DNA of 64,000 bases, taken from the NCBI GenBank assembly GCA_034359265.1, contig CP136891.1, positions 85,268,001-85,332,000 on the forward strand, in the 5' to 3' direction. The notes beneath the pieces were generated by a model. That model had not been told where the DNA came from, searched no databases, and was given only the letters and a program-made list of their open reading frames with translations. Shown here in pieces: positions 1 to 12,505 of this stretch; the first letter of the stretch is position 1; each line of letters begins with the position of its first letter. The DNA comes from Canna indica (Eukaryota > Streptophyta > Magnoliopsida > Zingiberales > Cannaceae). A program made the translations under genes and the position numbers.

Positions 1-136
1 GAGAGCTCTCTAGTCTTATGTTCAATTTACTCTTTTTTTTTTGTTTTCATAGCAAACGAAGAACAACTGCCATCTTCCTTTCTATTATGGATCATTCTTT
101 AAGATCTTGGTTGATTTTGTTTTTTTTTTTGGTTAG

Positions 137-3100
137 GTTTCTTTGTTGATGTTAACTTGTTCAAAGTTAACAAAGAAGGAGCTGCTGATCTCACCAAAGA
201 TAGTAATTCTTTACTAAAGAGTATCAATGGCAGTCTTGACACTAATGGCCTTGCCAACGAGGATGAAAATCTAATGATCAAATTAAAGTTTCTTACGTAC
301 AAGGTATGGGTTATATATATTTTCTTGTGGAGAACCACATTGGCTGTAGGGCACAATTGAAATTAGATGAGAACTTTGTGTAACTATATGATGCTAAAAT
401 CTAGCTAAGGTAGGAATCTTTGTTTTTGTTTCTCGGTATTGTCTAATTAAATCATCTTTTCATTTTTAACAAAGACTTTAAGGGGCAAACCAGCTACTTG
501 TCAATTTCTACTTATGGGTTCCTGGGGTGCATGCTTCTTTTGTTTTAAATAGTATTAATATACATTTATTATGTGCAGATCCGCACATTTTTGATCCGAA
601 ATGGCTTATCTATACTTTTCAAGGATGGTCCCTCAGCCTATAAAACTTACTACTTGAGGCAAGTATCTACTCCTGAAATCTCAACAAATTTGTCGAATAC
701 ATAAATTCCGCCTCTAAAAATTAAAGAAATATTATTTTATAACGTGATTCAAAATAACAAAAGGCCACAACAGAGAAGATTGTCTGTTTGTGAAACAATC
801 TCTCAAACAGACTTTTTTTTTTAAAGTTCCTTTAGTTTGATCTTTTTTTTTTTCAAAAATTTAATGCTATAAATTTTTTAGTCTCAAAGTGGTGGCTTTC
901 TTCATATGCTAGTTAAGCATTTTGTACTATTCTTGTCGATCAGATAACTTTTTCTGTTTATCATGTAAAAATACATTTATGCAAACACCAATTGAAACAC
1001 TATTTATTTGGTTTGATAGGCAGATGAAGATTTGGGGAACATCAACAGGCAAGCAGCGGGAACTTAGCAAAATGTTGGACGAATGGTATTTGCTACCTAA
1101 TCTTTTGATATTTAATTTCATTTGCTGCTATATTTAGTTGAATTTTCATTACCATGAGCAATTTGCTTTCCCACTTCTACATTGATTGAATTGTTAATAT
1201 TCAGGGCTGTTTACATCCGAAGGAAGTATGGGAACAAACAGTTATCTTCATCAACTTATCTCAGTGAAGCCGAGCCTTTCCTGGAGCAATATGCTAAGCG
1301 TAGTCCACAAAATCAGGTATTGGTTGGAGCAGCAGGCAACTTAATTAGCACAGAGAATTTACTGGCTATAATAGAAGCAGGTAGAGATGAAGAAGGTGAT
1401 CTTCATCAAGAAGTGGAAGAAACTCCTCCAAGACCTACTGCATCAATGGTGGATGCAGTTCCTAAAGATGAGGGCCTTATTGTATTCTTTCCAGGTAAAC
1501 CTCTTAGATTTGGTTCTGCTAACCTCCTTTCTTCATATCATGGCCCATTTTATCTGGTTGGGTTTGCTTCATAATGATGTCCCTACTTCGTCAGGAGAAA
1601 GAATTTGTTGGATAAATATATTCCTGTAGCTATTTCCAGATAAGGCTGATCTTTGGTGTTCCTGTAACAGATTGAAATGCTCCTTATGTAACGATTACAT
1701 GTTGATGAGTTAGAAGGATTATAAACTTTTGCTAATAAAAAGTAGTCCTCATAAAATCCAAGGAATTCTTTTAAGTAGTTAGATATCTGGTGATGGCATA
1801 AGACCATAAGTAGTGGTGTTCAACTGTCCTGCATACTGATTTTTGTGCTTCTTATCGTACTAGTCAGTAGATCTGGGTTATCTGCTTCATTATAAGGAAA
1901 GAGATGAATGTCAAACTAGAGTAAGCTGCTTATGCTCAGGTCTTTTCCTCTGTATCACTTCTTTTTATGCTTTTGCTTGATTGCTGGTTTAAAAAATCGC
2001 CCGAAACGGTACGGTAAGGGCGGTATATACCGGTTTTTGAGATTTTCGGTATACTGCCTGGTATGATGAACAGTAATCCAAACGGCTCTATAGCCGTTTG
2101 GGGCCGGGTTTTCACAGATACAAGAGAAACATTACATTGGAATTTATATAGGACGACACAAGTCCACAACCCAAAGGGTCTAAAAAATCTTCGGGGGTGT
2201 GGAAACAATACATTGGAGTTTATATAGGACGACACAAGTCCACAACCTAAAGGGTCTAAAAAATCTTCGGGGGTGTGCCCCCACACCCCCGAAGATTTTT
2301 TAGACCCATTGGGTTGTGGACTTGTGTCGTCCTATATAAACTCCAATGTAATGATTCTCTTGTATCTATGAAAAACTCTAATACAGTACCAAATGACTTT
2401 TAAACATTGTATTCATGTATTTGACATTTGAATATTGATTTTAAGCATTTATTCATCAATTATGTATTATTGGAGTTATATCTAACCCTCTCAAAAAAAA
2501 AAAACGGCCGGTATGCAATTTTCGTACCGGACCGTACAGTGTGTCGGTACCGGCCGGTGACCGAAATCGGTACTGATACCGAGATTTTAAACCATATTTG
2601 CCGCTTTCATTATCTTGTTCCTTTCATAAATGTTTTTCCTGAAGTTACGTCTTCTCATCATGTAAATTTTTTTTTTTCATATATATAATTTTATTGCTTC
2701 CTCAGGTATACCAGGCTGTGCTAAATCTGCTCTATGCAAAGAAATACTCAACACTCCTGGTGGCCTTGGCGATAACCGTCCTGTGCACAGCTTGATGGGT
2801 GACCTTATAAAAGGTATGTCAGTGTTCAGACTTCAGAGGGCCTATATTTCTTTATGCAATGAGGATTATTATACATAATTTTCAAAATGTTTATTGAACA
2901 AAAATATACTTTTTTATTTGTCAAAGATTCTAAGTATTCCCTGTGTAGCATATTATTTGAATAATTGGTAGGTCATTCAATTTACTCCTGGGTATATGTA
3001 GCTGCATTGACCATAGCTCTTTCCAATGATTAAAATTCTTGTCCAAATCTGGTTTTGACATGCCACCGAACAATGTCAATGTGCTGCTAGATAAAGAAAG

Positions 3101-6100
3101 AATTATATACCAAGTGGCAGGATATAAACCTATATGTTTGAGTAATGTGCCTTGTTGTAGACATGAGTACCAGATAAGATGTGTGGGTCCTTGTACTTCT
3201 GATTTCTATTCAGTCCAGACAATTTGGCGTAAATGGATATGCATTCCAAACTTCTAATCCCAATCCTGAAGCTTGTATGATTGTATCTAGTGATGGTGCC
3301 ATCAATAGCAATGGCTATTATCTTTGTGAGGATAAGAGCTTGCTTTCTTTTCCCTATGGAAATTTGATCCAAGTAATTTCTGTTTTGTGTGGAGACAAAG
3401 GTTTATCCGAAATCTTGTTATAGCAAATAATTAAAGTTGCTAGTTTAGAGGTCTGGTTGCATCTGGTGGTATTTTAGCGCAAACTATACTCAGTCATGCT
3501 TTATTTGGTCCAGACCTGACCCAGTTTGGTGAACACTTGACGAGTTACCTGTGGGTCATATCAGGTTTGGGTCAGACCAAGGCTTCAAGTATTGGTATTA
3601 GTACTCTAGTATCCTTTAGTTTTAGTATTGGTGCTACATGGATACTGTTTTTTTTTTAAGAAATCAGAGCGCAATTGCTCACTGAGGTAAATACTATTAT
3701 GGCACGTTTGTTTCGAGGGATAGGATTTCAGACGGATAGGAATTCAGTTGGAATTAACTGGGATAAGAATCACGTGGGATAAGCTTGTATCCTATCCCGC
3801 GTTTGTTGAAATCTTGGATAAGAAGATTGAAATTCTATGTTTGTGTTGGCTCTAGATAAAGGAGTCGGATATTAATAATCTAATACTTAAATATGATTTT
3901 ACCAAATTTTTATTTTAAAAATTATGAAATTAAATTTAAATAATTATTTTAACATAATGATGATGAAATTGACAAAATATTCCTAAAAGTTGAATTAAAA
4001 CTGACTTATCACAAATATTAAACTTAAATGATAGGAGAAGAAAAAAAATCCGGAGATTTTAATTCCCAACCCCCTGGGAGGATATATTCCATTAGAACCG
4101 GATTTGAATATGATCATATTCAACTTAAATGATATCCAAAGCTCGTAGCAAACGATGGATAGGATTTGACAAATCTTATCCACCAGTGATACCGTGAAAC
4201 AAATGCCCCATTAGTAGATAGGAAAAAGATTGGACGGTCCAGAGTCCAGATGCCTCCATTAGCTCGGTGAAACAAGATTGTTCGTTACAGCAAGTTTTGT
4301 GAAAATATCCTATTGTTTCTTTTCTTCCAAACATACCACAGCCATCCAATGATCAAACCCCTAATCTTCCTATGCATGTCTGAAGAAGGATTAGTTCATA
4401 GGTTCAAGATTCCTTCTGCCGAGTCATGAGGCATGAACCTCGTACTAGTATGTTGCAGAATAATATTCCAATTTCCATCTGTATCTTGTAAAGGGCATTC
4501 AAGTAGGATTTGTCTTGCAGTCGCACTAGACGAGTTACACAAGCAGCATGCAGGGTCTATTGCTCATACCTAGGCATAGGAGGGGAAGCCATCTGTGTTG
4601 ATTTGATTTTTGAGAACCACCCATTAAATTTTTTTTACTCTAGGTGAGATACTAGTAGACCATAGGGCCTTCGCCCAAGATACTCTACATCCCCTGTAAT
4701 CTATGATTTGGTATGCTGAACAAGCGGTGCAGATTCCTGATTGGGATAGCCTTCAGGATTAGTTGCGTCCAGTGGTACCAGTACAACTGCTTAGCACACC
4801 GAGTTAAAATTGAGTATCCAGTTGTTCATATTACCCGGATCAATCATGTTTCCTGCTGTCGCATTTGGGCTGTCAAAGACAAGAAAGAGATTTGGGAAAA
4901 AGTCTTTGATTAACCTTGTTAGACACCATATGTCCCTCCAAAGTACTACATGGATACTTGGTGTGGGTTTTACCTAAAAATTATTAGATTTATTAAGTAC
5001 TGTTGTTGGACCTGGCTCAACCATGACTATCGAACAAGAAAAGTCAGGAACTTTCCAATGGTAAGACGGGGTAGTACCCCAAACTCGTTTGAGGAAAAAA
5101 TTGGTGCAAACCATTCAACTCCCTTGGTGTAAAAGGAAAGTTTAGATTGATGTAAATGAGATTCCTTTTCATGATATGTTTGATAGTAACATAAAGCATA
5201 TCTTACAGGAAGATACTGGCAAAAGGTTGCTGATGAGCGTAGGAAGAGACCCTATGTCATAACTCTTGCAGACAAAAATGCACCAAATGAAGAAGTGTGG
5301 AGGCAGGTAATGATCTATATAATAAAAAAATGTTTATTTATTTCCGAAGATTCTTTTATTTTGTTAAGTATGTTCTTAATTGTTTTATTCAAATTCTAGA
5401 TTGAGAATATGTGCCGAAGCACAAAGGCCTCGGCTGCCCCTGTCATTCCTGAATCTGAAGGTATGCCGTGTTTGTTTTTGTTAGATTTTACCTTGTTTTA
5501 AGTTACTTGACTTCTATTCTCTTTATGATCTAGTTTGATGGAGAGAAGTGGAGAGAGATGAGAATCGGATAAACTTGATTCTCATTTTAGAAGAGAACTT
5601 TAGAGAATAACTTTCTCTTGCTTGGTCACAAAACTAGTGAAACCCTTGTTTGGTCAAAAAACTAGTGAGACCAAAGTTAGAAATTTGCACAGAAATGAAG
5701 AATTTTGAATGATTCTTTCTCTTCCTTCCTGTTGATCGCAATATGGTTTTGGGGAGTCGCAAGTTCTATTATTTTACTTGCCTTCCTTTCCCTCTACTCC
5801 TCTCTCCTCTTTTCTCTTCACACGTTCTAGAAAATCCACAAAACTGATTAGGAACTACAAGAAAATGATAAAAGAAACTCAGTTTCTAGTTTCCTATTGT
5901 GGTCTTCTTCCCTCTTCTAGTCATCTCCAGCGATGAGTATATAAGGGCATAAGGCTATTACTTAAAAGTTGTAAGCCAACAAAATGTAAATGAACTATCA
6001 ACTATGTACTTATCTAGCCCAGCCACCTGCCAGGGTTTTTGTTACTTGGAAAATCTGGAATTGGATTCCTAATCCTTATATATACGCTAAACTAGTTGCT

Positions 6101-9100
6101 TCAAATCAGGTAGAGCAATCACGATGTAATGGGTTGGACAAATGTTGCATTATGTCTTCTAAAGGATGAACCAGTCCCATGACTTTTGACTTCAATTGTT
6201 GATGGATTAAGTTGGGCTGGGCTGGTTTGCCTAATGTTAAGAATATAAATGCATAGATTGGTCTCTTTCCCAACAACTTAAGTTTTTGGGAAAGTTGGTC
6301 ATCCAATCAAATTTAACATGATATCATAGCATAGTTCAAATCCTCCTGGCATTAATATTTTTTTTTAAATACCCCCACTTCATTTAAGTCTGATCCACGT
6401 GTTGGGCTTGGGTTAGTCTCCTCAACTTTACCCACCCACACGTGAGGGAGAGTGTTAAAAATATTAACGCATAGATTGGTAATCCAATCAAATTTAACAC
6501 TCAATTTTGAAATTATTTATTCATGTTGATGCATGCTATTCTGATCGGAATGGAAATGCATCTCTCAATAATATTTTAACATGTCCTAAACCATTGATTC
6601 TACTTACATAACCTGAACAAATAGGAACTTCATATTTCTATTGGTTTGTTTTCTTTACCTTTTTTCTTGTTCCTTTTCTCATTTTTCTTTTAGTCTTCTG
6701 ACCTAAGAAATCTAATTCAATTTTATATCCACTATTGTCAACCCTTATCCACATTGGTCATAAATAAAAAGTACTTAAAGAACTTTCTTTTTATTTAATT
6801 CCGTATATGTCCTTATATGCTGATTAGGAGTGAACATGACCATCATTTTTTCTACGTTCAGTCTGTATCTCTAATAATGAGTGCTTTTATTATCTTCAAC
6901 ATGTGAAGTTGGTCCTTCAGTTGTACAGAAGTTTGGCTCAGCATGTGAATATCTTCTTTTTGAAGATATATATTTGTAATATCTGGTTTTGAGAATTCAT
7001 TTTTCTGGAAAGTTTATTTCTTGATCGTTTATGTTAATTATCAGGGACTGAGTCAAATCCATTTTCTCTTGATGCTTTGGCTGTATTCATCTTCCGTGTA
7101 CTTCAACGAGTAAACCATCCGGTATTTTCTATGGACAAATTTATCTCTTTTATTAGTACGTCAATGTCTTATTTATGATCTCTAATTCTCTATGTTACTC
7201 AACTCTTACTTTCACTTTAAAGGGAAATTTGGACAAGGCATCTCCAAATGCTGGTTATGTTTTGCTGATGTTTTACCACCTCTATGATGGCAAGGCATGT
7301 TAAACTCATACAATGTGTTGTAGACGTAAAACTTGTTCGCTATGCGTTTCCTTTTGACAAATGTGCATTTTCTTCAGAATCGCAGTGAGTTTGAAAGCGA
7401 ACTTTATGAACGTTTTGGCTCATTGGTCAAGATGCCTTTGCTCAAGCCAGATAGGTTATTGCAATAGTAATTATAATGAAAATATTGCCCCTACTGATTT
7501 TACAGTATAGAATAAGGTAGTGAAAACTTGTTTTTGCAGGAATCCCTTACCTGATCCTGTAAAGGATATACTAAATGAAGGCATAAATCTTTACAGGCTT
7601 CATACAAACAGACATGGAAGGTAAACTATAAATTAAGAGATCGCTGTAATATTATATGCTGAAAAATCCATCAGTCTTATTTCGTTGATGCAGAGTACTA
7701 TTATAGTATTATTGTGTAAAATAACTTTCAAATAACTGACTTGTGTTATGTGATTGAGCGGTTATGATCAAGGATCCTGTGTATATTTTCTGAAAATGGA
7801 AAGTTAAATCTATGGTTTCCTAGAATCAAGGATAAATTTTTAAATTAGACAATTGGTTGAAAGCCATCTAATTAGATTTCTCATCCCGATCCATCTTATC
7901 AAATTCATGTCTCAGGGTTGTCCACTATTTATTTATTTGTGTTCTCTTAAGTAGTATGCAGTATGCTTACATCATTATACCTCCATATCTAGATAGCTTC
8001 ATCCTATTAGTTGTTGCTGCTTACCACTGTAACTGCACTCATATTTCATATATGATGCAGGACCAACAAATACTAGATTCAATTTTATGTATTTGCATGT
8101 TACACTTTGTGGAGCAGCCAAGCTGTTATGTAGTGTTTCCTGTTAGTTTCTCAGCTCTATTTTTTCTATTTGACAGAGTAACCAATTCATTCTTGTATTG
8201 CTTTCTTGTTAGTTTTTCTGGCAAATTTAATTGAAGATGATTCTGATTTACAGAATTTTAAGTATTTGTCACGAATCTCAGATATTCTCTTTTTTAGTAT
8301 ATTGGTTCTGCTGCAGTTTTTTATGTAAGCTGCATAAAAGTTATTGTTGAAATTTTTTGGCTGTATTTTTCTCTTTGGCATTCTGTAGTGTGTTAAATTG
8401 TTAGCTAATAAAATGTTGTCTAAATAGATTGGAACCTGCGAAAGGCTCATATGCCAAGGAATGGGCTCGGTGGGAGAAAAGGCTGAGGGAGATTTTGTTT
8501 GGAAATGCTGATCATCTGAACTCCATTCAGGTGCATGACTGTTACTGAGATACCTAAATAATAATTCTCCACTAGTTTCCAGTTAATATTGCACATTCGG
8601 TCAATGCGTATGGCCATATAGATAAGACAAGTATGTCTTCTAATCTATCAATCTAAATAAACAATTGTGGGTCCAAACTTTTCGCATTATTTTGAGGGGA
8701 CATGTCCGTTGTTTTTTTTTTGTAAAAAATTGCTATGGACAGGAAAAAAGCCATGCCGTAGAACAAGGTTCTTTTCTTGTTACTCCAAATTGGAGAAACA
8801 AGATGCTGATACAATGGTACAAATTTGAAAAATTATCGCAATGCTCTTGATCAAGCCAAAACCCCTATGACTCCTTGTTTTCACCCGGTACCTCTCATTT
8901 CGTGTCCTAGCTACGACAAGCACTAAATTTGTTGTCCGGTGCTGTTCGAAATGAACGGATAATTATTCGTTGTACTTTCATGTATAGGTCTATGCTCTAG
9001 TGACCATTCTAAACAATTTGTGAAACAAACGAACCCTCTATAATCATGAAATGAGTACAATAATCATCATTTTTCAGGTGTATGAATAGCTAAATTTAAC

Positions 9101-12100
9101 CCAATAAATATGATCTTGACAATGTATTATAGCAATCATTGACATTTACGAGTACTAATGTCATCAACTATTAATAAGTGGAAGGGGGACCCCTACTCTA
9201 TTACCAACTAATATTCTAGGTAGTTCAATGCCTTGCAATTATATTATCACTTGTGAAATGTTCAGTTATCTTGCATTATAGCATTTGGTATGCCCAAGAA
9301 TATTGGTGGAAAATTATTGGTAATATGAATTAACAGGTTTATAAATATTTTTTTTAAAAAAAACTTGATATTTGAAAACCTACAAAAGATCAAATTATTA
9401 AAACACATGATCCACATTTAGATGAAAGAAACAAAAACCAATCATATAATAAATAGGCACAAAAAAGTACTATTCTCAGTTTGGTTAATTATATGAAGCC
9501 CAGAGAGAGATAGAGAGAGCGGAGTATTGGACTTTTTGGTCTCTATATTATTTTACCAGATTCCCACTTGGGTATTCCAGATCACCACCCCCACTAAGGT
9601 AATCTCACATGATTGGCAATAAGGATTACCAGTGCATTGATAGATTACTACTTTAAATAGGAACCAAATATATATATTTTGAATTACCACTTACAAAATT
9701 GTTGGTAATCTTGCAGGACTACCTCAAACCAAATGCCACCTTGGACTTTTTTCAAGAATAACTTTCGACATTTTTATTATTGCTTACCCCAATTTTATTT
9801 GTCCCTAAAGTTTCTTTCAATATATTCGTGACTACAGGTCATTCTTAGGATACATTCATTTTGTCCTAAGCCTAGGTTACTTGCGATTGCTGTTCAAGCA
9901 CTTTTTTTGTTATTGAAAAGTCAAAATCTCTATCACTCCTATATTCAATGTATTTAATTAAGGATAATATATACATATCTCAATGATAACCTGGAAAGGA
10001 ATTTTTATTATTCCATCCTTACCCTGACATAAGAACCCCAATATAATAATACATGGGATGGTGATCCATAAAGAAACACCTACACTGAGATCTGTGAAAA
10101 CAAGGCCTATCTAGAACTTCTTTCCATTTGTTCCTAAATTTGCTTTCAGTTCATTTGTGACTTATAATTCATTTTGTCCTACTATGGTTTATAATATTTA
10201 TGCCTAGGCTAGTAGCAATTACTGTTAGTAGTCTCTCTAGATTAATGAAGGTCACTTTAAGATGGAACTCGGACTGAGAATTGAGCAAATAACTACTCAA
10301 GTGATTTGATTTCATAAGAATTGACTCTGTGTACTCCTAGCAACTTCAGATGGGTTTGTATAACTTCGATGACATGCACAAGTAAATTGAGTCAAAAGTA
10401 TTCGAGGTTATAGAGGCAAATATTACTAATGTGATTGGGTAAAAAATTAGTTGAATAGTAAAAGATGTTATGACTAGCCCCAATATTAGTGGCAGGTTAG
10501 GAGTAAATTGAATCATAACAGATTAGCTTCAATACTAGTGGCAGGTTAGGAGTAGAACATTGAAGATGGAACTAAGGTTTAAAATACCGCCCGAAACGGT
10601 ATATACCGGCCGGTATATACCGGTTTTTGAGATTTCCGGTATTCGATATACCCGGTTTTGAAAAAACCGGGTATATTGTGTATACCGCCCGGTATGGGCG
10701 GTATATACCGGTATACCGCCCGGTATGGGCAGTATATACCGGTATACCGCCCGGTATGGGCGGTATATTCCGGTATACTGCCCGGTATGGGCAGTATATG
10801 GTGGTATGTCACGAAAAAAAAAAAAAAAAAAAAAAACCCCGGCCGGTATGCATTTTCATACCGGTCCGTGCCGTGTGTACAAGAGAATTACATTAGAATT
10901 AATATAGGGCGACATAAGCACACACCCCGGGACCGCCGAAGACTCTGCGTAGAGCAACATAAGACGTAGTGCAACATATCTAATAGCCGGCTAGCGGGCG
11001 GCACCAAAGTTGACGTACAGTCTTTATTAGATATGTTGTACTACGTCTTATGTTGCGCTACGCAGAGTCTTCGGCGGTCCCTCCCGAAAATTGTTCAGAC
11101 CCTTTGGGCTGTGTGCTTATGTCGCCCTATATTAATTCTAATGTAATTCTCTTGTATCTGTGAAAAATCCTAATACAGTACCAAATGACTTTTAATATTC
11201 ATGTATTTGACATTGAAATATTGATTTTAAGCATTTATTCATCAACTATGTATTGTTTAGAGTTAAATCTCGGTACGGTATGCTATTCCCCGTACCGGAC
11301 CATACCGTGTGTCGGTACGGTACGGTATGGTACCGGTACCGGCCGGTGACCGAAACCGGTACCGGTACCGAGATTTTAAACCTTGGATGGAACACAACAG
11401 TTTTTCTTTAAGTTTTTCTCATACACTCGATTTTGCAATCAGGAAGATTTTTATAAAAAATGTTATTGATTGAAAACAATTCATGATGGTTTACAGTGCT
11501 CAAGGGAGTGTGGACACCACAAATGTATTTCTTCATTCTGCATCGTGATTTGAGACTCTAGCAACTGAGGTTACAGAAGAATAGGACTTCATATGGTTGA
11601 ATAATTGAAAGATCCTTATGGAACTAAAGCAAATAGATAGTTTCAGAAAACTGTTTCCAATTTTTTCTTTCTTAATTTATCATTTTTCTCGGTCTTAAAA
11701 AGGCTTGTTAAATATGTATATCTTAATGTTTGATAAGTTGATTATTGATCCATATTCTTCTGAGAGATGAGTCAACGTATTCAATTCCAGGTTCCATTTG
11801 ACTTTGCTGTGAAACGAGTCCTAGAGCAACTGAAAGATGTGGCAAAAGGTGAGTACAAGACCCCTGATACTGAGAAGAGGAAGTTTGGTAACATTGTTTT
11901 TGCTGCTGTCACACTCCCCGTGGAAAAAATTAAAGCCCTATTGGATAAGGTACGTGAGTAGTACAGTCCTTTATCATTTGAATTGTGGTCCCTCAAATTC
12001 TATCAATCTCATTCTTGTTTTCATCTATTCATGCCATAATTTTATGATGTGTATGGTTATTGTCTCCAAATATGACAGTCACCTAGCATTGGTTTAATTG

Positions 12101-12505
12101 TTTCTGAAACAGTTAGCGAGTATGGACCCAAAAGCCAAAGGTTTTCTTGAAGACAAAAACATGTTGAACAACCTGATGAAAGCTCATGTAACACTGGCTC
12201 ATAAAAGAAGTCATGGTGTTGCCACCGTTGCTGGCTATAGCGTCTTCTTGAAGCAGAATGTGCCTGTTGATTTTACAGCATTGTTATTCTCTGACAAGCT
12301 AGCTGCTTTAGAGGCACAACTAGGGTCAATCAACGGCGAAAAAATAAATTCCAAAAATGAGTGGCCTCATGCAACTCTTTGGACTGCACCAGGTATACCA
12401 CCAAAGGAGGCGAATACACTGCCTCATTTGGTTTCCGAGGGTAAAGCAACCAGGATAGACATTGTTCCACCAGTTACTGTAAGTGGAGTACTCGATTTCT
12501 GCTGA
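137..12505 (+). CDS. RNL: Plant tRNA ligase RNL, C-terminal part (5' partial)
   Basis: This encodes the plant tRNA ligase, which heals and seals exon halves in tRNA splicing and, in plants, joins bZIP60 mRNA in the unfolded protein response (family knowledge). I read 14 exons: 137-303, 579-662, 1024-1085, 1205-1494, 2706-2813, 5209-5306, 5400-5460, 7045-7121, 7223-7294, 7378-7454, 7540-7620, 8428-8530, 11791-11949, 12113-12505. All phases match and give 609 visible residues plus a stop. The family is about 1100 aa, so the N-terminal ligase half with its nucleotidyl-lysine lies upstream. The exon from 2706 carries the polynucleotide-kinase P-loop (GIPGCAKSALCKE). The last exon carries the two H-x-T motifs of the 2H cyclic phosphodiesterase (HVTLAHKRSHG and WPHATLW). 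The intron after 7294 starts with GC. Introns hold hAT, Tourist, LINE and miniature-LTR insertions. Identification is very secure; exact ends rest on splice consensus. Confidence 0.95.
1983..2596 (+). mobile_element. Non-autonomous hAT element, copy A (RNL intron)
   Basis: The element runs from GGTTTAAAA-type to TTTTAAACC-type ends, with palindromic CGGTA/CCGGCCGG-rich subterminal zones like the other four copies. The centre holds a 76-bp direct duplication (from 2134 and from 2210) followed by an inverted copy of the same arm (about 2278-2355), so the RNA would fold into a long hairpin. Unlike its relatives I could not find a clean 8-bp target duplication, so it may be older or the termini are eroded. 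It sits inside the 1495-2705 intron. Confidence 0.7.
3700..4210. mobile_element. Tourist-like (PIF/Harbinger-type) MITE in RNL intron
   Basis: The ends are imperfect inverted repeats (TGGCACGTTTGTTTC at left, GAAACAAATGCCCCA at right), and TTA lies directly outside both (3697-3699 and 4211-4213). TTA duplication plus GGGCAT(G)TTTGTTTC ends fit a Tourist-type MITE. Internal GGATAAGAT-like motifs recur in the copies near 42.7-43.1 kb and 57.3 kb. There is no coding capacity. Confidence 0.7.
4285..5130 (-). pseudogene. Decayed LINE reverse-transcriptase 3' fragment (antisense in RNL intron)
   Basis: Read on the minus strand, the stretch gives recognisable pieces of a plant LINE ORF2 C-terminus. 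A segment with VLWRDIWCLTRLIKDFFPNL is followed by a zf-RVT-like block (SWAKALWSTSISPRVKKI, then ACCLCNSSSATARQILLECP). Last comes GWLWYVWKKRNN, near the domain's end. In-frame stops and at least one frameshift show it is dead. The strand is opposite to RNL. Outer limits are approximate. Confidence 0.7.
6235..6499 (+). mobile_element. Miniature LTR retrotransposon (TRIM/SMART-like), copy 1
   Basis: A TG...CA terminal repeat of 84 bp (6235-6318) is followed at once by a degenerate initiator-Met tRNA primer-binding site (tgatatcatagc, compare TGGTATCAGAGC). A purine-rich tract (gtgagggagag) precedes a shortened right repeat at 6453-6499. The total is 265 bp with no ORF. A more complete relative lies at 21429-21734. 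Flanking 5-mers agree at only 3 of 5 positions, so the target duplication is not proved. Confidence 0.65.
7295..7377 (+). other. GC-AG intron of RNL
   Basis: The exon ends in AAG and the intron begins gcatgt and ends tcttcag. Only this GC donor keeps the conserved reading ...YHLYDGK|NRSEFESEL in frame. The nearest GT lies downstream (cat|gttaaa) and would break the frame. GC-AG introns are a known minority class spliced by the major spliceosome. Confidence 0.85.
9281..9736. repeat. MITE-like inverted-repeat element (RNL intron)
   Basis: The stretch is bounded by 9-bp inverted ends (gcatttggt at 9281, accaaatgc at 9728) and is rich in inward GGTAAT/ATTACC pairs. It resembles in style, but does not clearly match, the elements at 49.3 and 54.3 kb. 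No target duplication is clear. Confidence 0.35.
10573..11385 (+). mobile_element. Non-autonomous hAT element, copy B (RNL intron)
   Basis: An 813-bp element with termini TAAGGTTTAAAAT and CAAGGTTTAAAAT (reverse complement), flanked by a perfect 8-bp duplication GATGGAAC (10565-10572, 11386-11393). Eight-bp duplications and YAAGG-type ends indicate the hAT superfamily. The left zone has four 31-bp palindromic repeats, then an A-run of about 22. The centre is a long inverted repeat (arms about 10880-10985 and 11020-11150) containing LTR-like sequence. It lies in the 8531-11790 intron. Confidence 0.85.
10684..10807. repeat. Four 31-bp tandem palindromic units inside hAT copy B
   Basis: Four consecutive 31-bp units each begin accgcccggtatgggc and differ at only a few positions. 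Each unit is itself an imperfect palindrome built from GCCCGGTAT and ATGGGCGG. The tract ends just before a poly-A run. Confidence 0.9.

Noticed and set aside
10684..10807. Possible CRISPR-like array of 31-bp units
   Set aside because: The units are contiguous without unique spacers, and the genome is a plant; it is a transposon subterminal array.
10579..10969. Overlapping open frames on both strands rich in Tyr, Arg, Pro and Gly
   Set aside because: They are translations of the palindromic CCGGTATACC repeats of hAT copy B; the same happens in copies D and E.
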